From contig JAFMEA010000012.1 in assembly GCA_017856985.1 (NCBI GenBank), positions 1-49,794 of the forward strand: a stretch of DNA of 49,794 nt. Reading direction: 5' to 3'. Positions 25,784 through 33,104 of the stretch are shown one piece after another. Numbering within the stretch: position 1 is the stretch's first letter; every line of letters begins with the position of its first letter. The position numbers and the translations under genes are program-made. The notes beneath the pieces are model-generated. The model worked only from the letters and a program-made list of their open reading frames with translations, searched no databases and had not been told where the DNA came from. The stretch is from Planktomarina sp. (lineage in GTDB: Bacteria; Pseudomonadota; Alphaproteobacteria; Rhodobacterales; Rhodobacteraceae).

Positions 25784-27253
25784 ATGACGCAAATAGCAGC
25801 TATAATTGGTGGTGGTGTTATAGGTGGAGGTTGGGCGGCAAGATTTCTGCTTAACGGTTGGGATGTAAGGGTTTTTGACCCCGACCCCCAAGCAGAACGC
25901 AAAATTTCTGAAGTTTTAGATAATGCCAGAAGATCTCTACCTGGCCTTTATGAGGCACCACTTCCTGCGGAAGGCTTACTTAGTTTCCACGATGAAATTT
26001 CGTTAGCTGTACAGGGTGCAACCTGGATCCAAGAGAGCGTTCCTGAACAATTAGATTTGAAGAAAAAAATTTATGCATCGCTCCAAGAGCATTGCGAAAA
26101 TTCAGTAATAATAGGCTCTTCAACTTCGGGTTTTAAACCGTCCGAGTTACAAAAAGGGGCCAGGCGTCCAGAGCAAATTATGGTTTGCCACCCTTTTAAC
26201 CCGGTTTACTTATTGCCACTAATTGAAGTTGTTCCTTCAGGAGTAAGTGATTTAAAAATTGTTGAACGTGCTGAGCATTTGCTACGTACTCTAGGAATGT
26301 ATCCCCTGCGAGTGCGCAAAGAGATTGACGCCCATATAGCTGATCGATTTTTAGAAGCGGTTTGGCGTGAAGCTCTTTGGCTGATTAAAGATGGGGTAGC
26401 TACCACAGAGGAGATAGACAATGCCATTCGTTATGGGTTTGGTATTCGCTGGGCTCAGATGGGACTAATTGAGACATATCGTGTGGCTGGTGGTGAAGCT
26501 GGGATGCGTCATTTTATGGCCCAATTTGGACCAGCTCTGAAATGGCCATGGACTAAGTTGATGGATGTTCCAGAATTTACTGATGAGTTAGTTGATATAA
26601 TCTCTGACCAATCGGATGAGCAGTCTGGGATGCATTCAATACGTGAGTTAGAACGAATTCGAGATAATAATCTTGTAGGCATAATACGAGCCTTAAAAGC
26701 TCAGGATTGGGGCGCAGGATCTCTCCTGAAGGTTCATGACCGTCTTCTAAACACAAAAGCTGAAATGGCTTTTACGATAGAATCTCTGGATCTGGCAGTC
26801 CCAATTGAAACAGTACGGCGGGCGGTGCCCCTGGATTGGACTGACTATAACGGACACATGAATGAGGCGCGGTACCTTCAGGCCTTTGGTGATGCGACAG
26901 ATCGATTTATGGAAATAGTAGGTTGTAACGCTGATTACATACAATCAGGCGGCAGTTATTTTACTGCTGAAACTCATATCAGGCATGTAGATGAGGTGCA
27001 CGCTGGCCAGTTGATCAGAATTGAAACCTTTTGTGCTGAAGGAGCTGGCAAGAAAATGCACTTATTCCACCAGATGTTTGAAGGAGAACGTATGATAGCC
27101 TCTGGTGAGCATATGCTGATCCATGTGTCGTTAGAAACCCGTAAAGCTAGCGTACCTGCGCCTCACATTGTTGACGCTTTAGAGCGAATTGTTAAAGCAC
27201 ATGCAGTGATGCCACGTCCAGATGGTATGGGCAGAATGGTAGGAAAAAAATGA
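25784..27253 (+). CDS. lcdH: L-carnitine dehydrogenase fused to a thioesterase (betainyl-CoA type)
   Basis: A 489-residue two-domain protein. Residues 1 to about 320 form a 3-hydroxyacyl-CoA-dehydrogenase-like NAD enzyme, with Rossmann motif IIGGGVIGGGWAARFL and the family signature IMVCHPFNPVYLLPLIEVV. This is the carnitine dehydrogenase branch. Residues from about 345 are a hotdog thioesterase, with VPLDWTDYNGHMNEARYL carrying the usual Asp and Asn/His catalytic region. This fusion is known for carnitine degraders: the first domain makes 3-dehydrocarnitine, and the thioesterase would release glycine betaine from betainyl-CoA. The stop overlaps the next gene by 4 nt. Confidence 0.93.
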   Translation: MTQIAAIIGGGVIGGGWAARFLLNGWDVRVFDPDPQAERKISEVLDNARRSLPGLYEAPLPAEGLLSFHDEISLAVQGATWIQESVPEQLDLKKKIYASLQEHCENSVIIGSSTSGFKPSELQKGARRPEQIMVCHPFNPVYLLPLIEVVPSGVSDLKIVERAEHLLRTLGMYPLRVRKEIDAHIADRFLEAVWREALWLIKDGVATTEEIDNAIRYGFGIRWAQMGLIETYRVAGGEAGMRHFMAQFGPALKWPWTKLMDVPEFTDELVDIISDQSDEQSGMHSIRELERIRDNNLVGIIRALKAQDWGAGSLLKVHDRLLNTKAEMAFTIESLDLAVPIETVRRAVPLDWTDYNGHMNEARYLQAFGDATDRFMEIVGCNADYIQSGGSYFTAETHIRHVDEVHAGQLIRIETFCAEGAGKKMHLFHQMFEGERMIASGEHMLIHVSLETRKASVPAPHIVDALERIVKAHAVMPRPDGMGRMVGKK

Positions 27254-28005
27254 GTAGGGTTCTTATTACTGCTGGTGGCAGTGGTATTGGTCAGGCAATG
27301 GCAATGGCCTTTGAGCAATCTGGTTTTGACGTTTGGATAACCGATATTGATGCCAAACTACTAGGTAAATGCCCTGGTAGTTGGCAAAAAACTCAAGTTG
27401 ATTCAAGTGATGAGCCTGGAGTTTCTAAAATGTTTTCGCAAATTGAGGATCGCTGGGGTGGGCTTGATGCCATCTGTGCAAATGCTGGTATTGCTGGTCC
27501 CACTGCGGTTGTTGAGGATATTAAAATTGAAGATTGGCAACGCTGCGTTTCAGTAAATTTAGAAGGAGCATTTTTATCAGCTAAATATGGAGGATCAATG
27601 TTGAAAGATACAAATGGTTCAATAGTTTTGACTTCCTCCACAGCTGGGATTTATGGGTTTCCCAATCGTGCACCCTATGCTGCTGCAAAATGGGGTATTA
27701 TTGGTCTTATGAAAACTCTTGCTATGGAATGGGGACCTGCTGGAGTGCGCGCAAATGCTATTTGTCCAGGCGCCGTTGAGGGAACTCGCATGCAAGGCGT
27801 GATGGAGCGTGAAGCTATCACCAAAGGAACTACGTATCAGAAAATTTATGACGGATATGCTAGTGGCACCTCTATGCGCTCTCTAGTTACCGCAGATGAT
27901 ATTGCAAATATGGCTGTATTTTTGTGTAGCCCGGCTGCGCGTTTGGTATCAGGACAGGTGATCGCAGTAGATGGTCACACGGAGAACCCTGACCCCAAGG
28001 TATAA
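27250..28005 (+). CDS. SDR-family dehydrogenase in the carnitine operon
   Basis: A 251-residue classical short-chain dehydrogenase. It has the cofactor motif TAGGSGIGQAM, the NAG motif CANAGIAGP, catalytic Ser in LTSSTAG, and YAAAKWG supplying Tyr and Lys. It overlaps the carnitine dehydrogenase-thioesterase gene by 4 nt, so it is cotranscribed and coupled. A 3-hydroxybutyrate-dehydrogenase-like role acting on the acetoacetate released by BKACE is plausible. An alternative is a second carnitine-like dehydrogenase. The substrate cannot be read from sequence alone. Confidence 0.85.
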   Translation: MSRVLITAGGSGIGQAMAMAFEQSGFDVWITDIDAKLLGKCPGSWQKTQVDSSDEPGVSKMFSQIEDRWGGLDAICANAGIAGPTAVVEDIKIEDWQRCVSVNLEGAFLSAKYGGSMLKDTNGSIVLTSSTAGIYGFPNRAPYAAAKWGIIGLMKTLAMEWGPAGVRANAICPGAVEGTRMQGVMEREAITKGTTYQKIYDGYASGTSMRSLVTADDIANMAVFLCSPAARLVSGQVIAVDGHTENPDPKV

Positions 28006-28077
28006 AACCCTATTAATTAGGTGATCAATTTTACTACGTATCTAGTTCCCAACCGAGTAATATTGTAAGCTTTCTCT

Positions 28078-28977
28078 ATGATTTGGATCCCCATCACTTT
28101 GTTTGCAGCTTTGGCTCAAACCTTTCGCTTTATGTTTCAAAAGCAATTACGAATTCAAACTTTATCTACCGCTGGCGCAACCTTTGCCCGATTTCTCTTT
28201 GCGGCACCTTTAATTTCAATTATAGCATTATGTTACCCTCTGGCACGGGGTTATTCTTGGCCCAAATTTGATACACTGTTTTTTTTATACGCAGCAGCTG
28301 GTGGTGTTTGCCAAGTTGGTGCCACTATGTGTGTAGTGGCCTTGTTCCAACAGCGTAATTTCACCGTAGGTATAACCTTTAAAAAGATAGAAGTTTTGTT
28401 TGCGGCTGGGTTAGGGCTCATCATTTTAGGCGAAGGTGTGAGTTTACCTGCACTTGGAGCAATTCTGATTGGAGTGGTGGGAGTACTAGTTTTATCAAAT
28501 AATCCGCAAACAATTAAATCTAAGGGCTCCCAGTTTTTAAATTACGCAACCGCATTGGGAGTTTCCTGCGGTATTTTGTTTGGTGCTTGTGCCGTTTTTT
28601 ATCGTGGGGCGACGCTCCATATATGGGCAGATGATGTTTTTGCGCGTTCAAGCTTTACACTTGCAATCGTAATTTTGTTGCAATTAGCCGGGATGGTTGG
28701 ATATTTGTTATGGCGGGAACCGGGGCAATTAAGGGCTGTCGCCATGGCTTGGCGTACAGCCGTCTGGGTGGGTGTTTTATCACTGTTTGGATCTCTTGCA
28801 TGGTTTACAGCTTTTGCGCTACAAAATGCTGCTTATGTAAAGGCTATTGGGCAAGTAGAAATTTTATTTTCTTTGGCTGTGTCAATATTTGTATTTGGCG
28901 AAAAACTGGGCCGTGGAGAGGCTCTTGGTATCCTTTTATTAACAACATCAGTAATCGCATTAGTTTTTTTGTTATGA
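28078..28977 (+). CDS. EamA/DMT-family transporter
   Basis: A 299-residue membrane protein of the drug/metabolite transporter superfamily with ten predicted helices in two EamA repeats, each about 140 residues. LFGACAVFYRG marks the start of the second half. The family exports or imports small metabolites; its substrate here is unknown. It follows the carnitine operon by 72 nt, so it could move carnitine-related compounds, but nothing else supports that. The 3' end overlaps the convergent NUDIX gene by 6 nt. Confidence 0.85.
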   Translation: MIWIPITLFAALAQTFRFMFQKQLRIQTLSTAGATFARFLFAAPLISIIALCYPLARGYSWPKFDTLFFLYAAAGGVCQVGATMCVVALFQQRNFTVGITFKKIEVLFAAGLGLIILGEGVSLPALGAILIGVVGVLVLSNNPQTIKSKGSQFLNYATALGVSCGILFGACAVFYRGATLHIWADDVFARSSFTLAIVILLQLAGMVGYLLWREPGQLRAVAMAWRTAVWVGVLSLFGSLAWFTAFALQNAAYVKAIGQVEILFSLAVSIFVFGEKLGRGEALGILLLTTSVIALVFLL

Positions 28978-29643
28978 GTTCTTTAATCTTAAGAAGAAAC
29001 TTTCTTCGTCCTCGTTTTTAAAGAATGGTACAGAGGCTGGTGGGCCAATAGATGTTAATCCTGATAATTCACCCAAAACTATGGATGTTATAAACGGAAG
29101 ATCAAGTGTTCGGACCTCATCTAGTGGAACCCATTGTAGGTGCGATAACTCATCGGATGCACCCGAAAAATCATCTAAGTCACCTGACAAATGATCTGCG
29201 TCCACAAGAAAAAAACGAGCATCAAAACGACGAGATTTCCCAGGGGGTGTAATGGCGCGAAAGAAAAAATACATATTATTAGCAGATGGCCGAAAGCCTG
29301 CATTGGCAAAGTCTGACCAGTCTTGTGGTGCATCATCCCAAGGCTCTGAAACACCCAGAAAAAGCCCAGTCTCTTCCCAAAGTTCGCGGATCGCCGCGAC
29401 GGCCAATGTCTTGGGAGAGGGACCCTGATTTTCTTGTTTAAGGCGAGCTTGGCATTTCTCAGTTAAAGTTTCGACTAAGTGAATATTGCTGTCGCCTTCG
29501 TCAACGGCTCCACCTGGAAATACAAACTTGTTGGGCATGAATGCTGCTTTAGATCCGCGTTGTCCCATTAGGACCTTAGGTGCAGATGCGAAGTTCCGTA
29601 AGATTATAATGGTCGAGGCGGGTCTTATGGAGATCTCTTTCAT
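28972..29643 (-). CDS. NUDIX hydrolase
   Basis: A 223-residue NUDIX-fold pyrophosphohydrolase. The NUDIX box starts at GGAVDEGDSN and continues through AAIRELWEETGLFLG, separated by an insertion of about 30 residues that is usual in this alphaproteobacterial subfamily. The REx2EExG core is intact, so it should bind Mg and hydrolyse a nucleoside diphosphate derivative. It follows the DUF983 gene by 10 nt on the same strand and is probably cotranscribed with it. The exact substrate is unknown. Confidence 0.88.
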   Translation of the reverse strand: MKEISIRPASTIIILRNFASAPKVLMGQRGSKAAFMPNKFVFPGGAVDEGDSNIHLVETLTEKCQARLKQENQGPSPKTLAVAAIRELWEETGLFLGVSEPWDDAPQDWSDFANAGFRPSANNMYFFFRAITPPGKSRRFDARFFLVDADHLSGDLDDFSGASDELSHLQWVPLDEVRTLDLPFITSIVLGELSGLTSIGPPASVPFFKNEDEESFFLRLKNS

Positions 29644-29653
29644 AGCGGTAACT

Positions 29654-30049
29654 TTAATTAGGTTTGTTCATATTGCCAGAGGTATCATTTCCAAACCCAT
29701 TTAAGCCCCTGGCCCACTGGAAGGCAATAATTGCACCTTTGATGCGTGGCAATAAATATAAACTAAGGGCTATGCATCCAGTTCCAAATCCTAATGCCAT
29801 AATCCACGGCTCTGGTCTGAAGTTTACAAATACAAAGTGCAATAGTGGCGCTAAGATATGTCCAACGATTAAAATTGTTAAGTAGGCTGGTCCATCATCG
29901 GCGCGATGATGGTGCAAATCTTGGCCACAGTTTTGGCAGCTATCATGTACCTTGAGATATCTATAAAGAACCGCACCCCCACCACAGTTGGGACACGAAC
30001 GACGCCAGCCTTTCAAAAGGGCAGGTTTGAGTGGGCGATCTAATGACAC
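29654..30049 (-). CDS. DUF983 family membrane protein
   Basis: A 131-residue protein with a zinc-ribbon-like N-terminus. Two CxxC pairs occur at CPNC and CQNC, about 18 residues apart, followed by DLHHHRADDGPAYLTI. Two transmembrane helices (about residues 54-76 and 82-104) follow. This is the DUF983 architecture, found widely in Rhodobacterales next to a NUDIX gene exactly as here. Function unknown. The start at 30049 places the Cys pairs where family members have them. Confidence 0.88.
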   Translation of the reverse strand: MSLDRPLKPALLKGWRRSCPNCGGGAVLYRYLKVHDSCQNCGQDLHHHRADDGPAYLTILIVGHILAPLLHFVFVNFRPEPWIMALGFGTGCIALSLYLLPRIKGAIIAFQWARGLNGFGNDTSGNMNKPN

Positions 30050-30397
30050 AAAATCATCCTTAGTTGCAGTTATTTTGTCGTATGTAGCTCAAAATGGAAC
30101 TGGGGCATACTGCCACGATAGTTTAATTTTTTTTGACGGAACCTCTGAGCTAGTGCGTTTCATGATTACCAAGTGCGGGAATTGATGCTCGCAGATTTAC
30201 CACTGAACCTATTAACTGATTGAAATCCATAATGAACAAGATCGTAATTGTTGCACTTTCTACCACAGCTAACCCGTATTTTCGTCCGCGTTTGCACAAC
30301 ACCACTGAAGCAGCACGCCCAAGTTTTTGACTTGTCTTGCATACTGTCTGTTGGCTAGCTTAAAAAGGGAAAGGAAACCTAATAAATTGGCTTAGAT
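30050..30397. other. Intergenic region without a recognised gene
   Basis: About 350 nt between the divergent DUF983 and DUF3572 genes, so it should hold both promoters. A 32-codon frame at 30232-30330 starts MNKIVIVALSTTANPYF, which resembles a cut-off signal peptide, but it lacks a downstream domain. I call it chance or a remnant. No RNA gene or riboswitch is recognised. Confidence 0.4.
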
Positions 30398-30679
30398 ATG
30401 ACACCAGAGTTAGCAGAGACCCTGGCCGTCCAAGCATTGACTTGGTTGATCGGGGAGGATGATTTAAGAGACGTATTTTTGGGTGCCAGTGGTGCATCTG
30501 AGCAAGATTTACGAAATGGGGTCCTGAACCCAGTTTTCCTTGGATCATTATTGGATTTTATATGTATGGATGATGCTTGGATCATACGGTTTTGTGATGA
30601 AAATGGGATTTCTAATTATATGCACCCTATAATGGCACGACAGGCTTTGCCTGGTGGCGAACAGGCTAATTGGACATAA
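30398..30679 (+). CDS. DUF3572 family protein
   Basis: A 93-residue acidic protein. The N-terminus ELAETLAVQALTWLIG and the segments FLGASGASEQDLR and FLGSLLDFICMDDAW match DUF3572, a small alphaproteobacterial family of unknown function. It precedes a HAD phosphatase gene; the stop codon overlaps that gene's ATG by 1 nt (TAATG), so they form a coupled pair. No transmembrane helix or known motif. Confidence 0.85.
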   Translation: MTPELAETLAVQALTWLIGEDDLRDVFLGASGASEQDLRNGVLNPVFLGSLLDFICMDDAWIIRFCDENGISNYMHPIMARQALPGGEQANWT

Positions 30680-31377
30680 TGAATATTAGAGCTGTAATTT
30701 TTGACAAAGATGGGACGCTGTTTGATTTTCAAGACACTTGGGGTGTCTGGACTGGAAGTGTGCTAGCTCGGATTGCGGGGTCGGATGCCGCAATGTTCCA
30801 AAGCTTAGCTCAGGCCTTGAAATATGATGTTATAGCGAAAAAAGTTTTGCCGGGTAGCGTTGTTATTGCTGGGACACCAGTCGAAATTTCTGAAGTTATA
30901 CAAAGCTTTAAAACCGATATGAAAGTTTCGGACATTATAAGTCAAATCAATGAAGAGGCGGAAACAGCGCCCCAAACTTTAGTAACGGATTTGAAATTAC
31001 TAACAAAGCAGTTACGAAGCCAAAGACTTAAGCTTAGTGTTATGACAAATGACGCAGAAAGACCTGCCCGGATGCACTTGCAAGTTGAAGGAGCGTTAGA
31101 TCTTTTTGATCATGTCATTGGTAGTGACAGCGGGTTTGGAGCTAAGCCAGACCCAGAACCTCTTTTAGCCTTGGCCACCAAGATGGATGTATCCGCCAGT
31201 AATTGCGTGATGGTGGGTGATAGCACTTATGATTTAATTGCTGGACGCTCTGCAGGCATGTATACTGTTGGAGTATTAACTGGATTGGCTGAGCTTAAAG
31301 ATCTCACCAATTTAGCAGATACGGTGCTGCCTGATATATCGTATCTTGCGGCTTGGATTTCATCTCAAAATAGCTAA
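30679..31377 (+). CDS. HAD-family hydrolase, phosphoglycolate-phosphatase-like
   Basis: A 232-residue HAD-superfamily phosphatase. Motif I is VIFDKDGTLFDF, motif II is LSVMTNDAE, and motif III with IV is KPDPEPLL followed by MVGDSTYDLIAG. A helical cap sits between motifs I and II, as in phosphoglycolate phosphatase. The ATG overlaps the DUF3572 stop codon. I did not use the in-frame TTG at 30670. The substrate is unproven, and small phosphate esters are typical. Confidence 0.88.
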   Translation: MNIRAVIFDKDGTLFDFQDTWGVWTGSVLARIAGSDAAMFQSLAQALKYDVIAKKVLPGSVVIAGTPVEISEVIQSFKTDMKVSDIISQINEEAETAPQTLVTDLKLLTKQLRSQRLKLSVMTNDAERPARMHLQVEGALDLFDHVIGSDSGFGAKPDPEPLLALATKMDVSASNCVMVGDSTYDLIAGRSAGMYTVGVLTGLAELKDLTNLADTVLPDISYLAAWISSQNS

Positions 31378-31467
31378 GTTATAGGCACGACGATAAATGT
31401 CGTAATTGGAATGCAAACTTTGTTTAACTGAACCATTCTAGAAGCCAATAAGCTGGTGGAGATTAAA

Positions 31468-33018
31468 ATGAACGATGAACCAAGACGCCGCAGCGGTGGC
31501 CGTGCAGGTAACACCCGTGGGAACCGGGGTGCTATCGAGCAAATGCCTTGGCGTATCATTGAAAATACAGATCACCCTACTGAACCTTTGACCGAGGAAG
31601 GAATTCTAGCCATTCACGAGGGTGCAATGGAAATCTTGGAAGATATTGGAATTGAGTTTCTGAATGAAGAAGCCTTAGCAATTTTTAAGGATGCTGGCTG
31701 TAAGGTCATTGATGAAAAAGTTTATTTAGATAGGAACTGGGTTTTGGAGATGGTGGCAAAAGCACCTACAGAATTCACTATCACACCACGTAATCCGGCG
31801 CATACGTTACATGTTGGTGGCAATAAGATGCTTTTTGGGAATGTGTCCTCGCCGCCCAACTATTGGGATATGGAACTGGGACGAAAGGTTACTGGTACCA
31901 GAGAGTATTGCCAAAATTTCTTTAAACTTAGTCAATATTTTAATTGTATCCATTTTGTGGGTGGCTATCCGGTTGAGCCGGTCGACCTGCATGCCTCCAT
32001 CCGCCATTTAGAAGCTACCTATGATAAACTAACTCTAACAGATAAAGCTGCCCATACCTACTGCTTGGGATCGGAGCGCGTGGAAGATACCATGGAAATG
32101 GTACGGATTGCGGGTGGCCTCACGCATGAAGAATTTGAATCTAAGCCCCATATGTATACAAATATTAATTCGACGAGTCCTCTCAAGCACGATTGGCCAA
32201 TGATTGATGGATGCCTACGCCTCGCGCGTCGTGGGCAGGCTATTCTTGTTACACCGTTCACTTTGGCGGGTGCCATGGCTCCAGTAACAATGGCGGGCGC
32301 TGTGGCACAATCTATTGCTGAAGCGCTATGTGCAATAGCTCTATTTCAATATGTACGGCCAGGGATCCCATGTGTGATTGGAACTTTTACGTCTAATGTA
32401 GATATGAAAACAGGTGCGCCCGCTTTCGGTACTGCAGAATATATGCGTGCTACTCAAATGACGGGTCAAATGGGCCGGTTTTATAAATTGCCAATTCGTT
32501 CTTCTGGAGTATGTGCTGCGAATGTACCAGATGGACAGGCCATGTGGGAAACGTCAAATTCACTGTGGGCTGCAGTTCAGTCTGGGACTAATATGGTTTA
32601 CCATGCCGCTGGTTGGTTAGAGGGTGGCTTAATTGCTTCACCTGAAAAATTTATCATGGACTGTGAAGTGCTACAGCTTATCCAACGATATTTTGAACCG
32701 ATTATTACCCAGACTGGTGTCGATGATATCGGGGTTGATGCAATTCGTGAAGTTGGATCTTCTGGACATTTCTTTGGAGTACAGCACACACAGGATCGCT
32801 ATGAACATGCCTTTCATCAACCGTTTATTAGTGATTGGCGTAATTATGAAGGATGGGAACTTGCGGGCGGTATCTGGACTGCCGATCGGGCGCATAAAAA
32901 ATACAAAGAAATTTTAGATGATTATAAAAAACCTGGAATGGATGAGGCAGTTCATGAGGAATTACGTGATTTTGTAGATAGACGCGTTTCCGAGGGTGGT
33001 GCTCCCACCGACTTCTGA
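31468..33018 (+). CDS. MttB-superfamily methyltransferase (non-pyrrolysine)
   Basis: A 516-residue protein of the trimethylamine methyltransferase (MttB) superfamily, with a complete TIM-barrel. There is no in-frame amber codon, so it belongs to the non-pyrrolysine branch. That branch includes enzymes that demethylate glycine betaine and other quaternary amines via a corrinoid protein, though most are unassigned. It is preceded by the Arg/Gly-rich N-terminus RRRSGGRAGNTRGNRG. GGTGGAGA lies 7 nt before ATG 31468, which I prefer over GTG 31456. No corrinoid protein or methyltransferase partner gene is adjacent. It is convergent with the TRAP transporter genes. Confidence 0.85.
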   Translation: MNDEPRRRSGGRAGNTRGNRGAIEQMPWRIIENTDHPTEPLTEEGILAIHEGAMEILEDIGIEFLNEEALAIFKDAGCKVIDEKVYLDRNWVLEMVAKAPTEFTITPRNPAHTLHVGGNKMLFGNVSSPPNYWDMELGRKVTGTREYCQNFFKLSQYFNCIHFVGGYPVEPVDLHASIRHLEATYDKLTLTDKAAHTYCLGSERVEDTMEMVRIAGGLTHEEFESKPHMYTNINSTSPLKHDWPMIDGCLRLARRGQAILVTPFTLAGAMAPVTMAGAVAQSIAEALCAIALFQYVRPGIPCVIGTFTSNVDMKTGAPAFGTAEYMRATQMTGQMGRFYKLPIRSSGVCAANVPDGQAMWETSNSLWAAVQSGTNMVYHAAGWLEGGLIASPEKFIMDCEVLQLIQRYFEPIITQTGVDDIGVDAIREVGSSGHFFGVQHTQDRYEHAFHQPFISDWRNYEGWELAGGIWTADRAHKKYKEILDDYKKPGMDEAVHEELRDFVDRRVSEGGAPTDF

Positions 33019-33072
33019 TGCTAACCTAATTGCATGGTTTCATGTTTAAGTGTTAAATAACTTAACCCAGAA

Positions 33073-33104
33073 GGGCGGCTAATATGGCCGCCCGTCTAGT
33101 TTAC
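33073..33104 (+). terminator. Probable terminator between MttB-like and TRAP genes
   Basis: A perfect 7-bp GC-rich stem (GGGCGGC / GCCGCCC, 7-nt loop) is followed by GTCTAGTTTA. It sits between two convergent genes and could serve the MttB-like gene. The U-tract is poor, so it may be partly rho-dependent. Confidence 0.5.
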
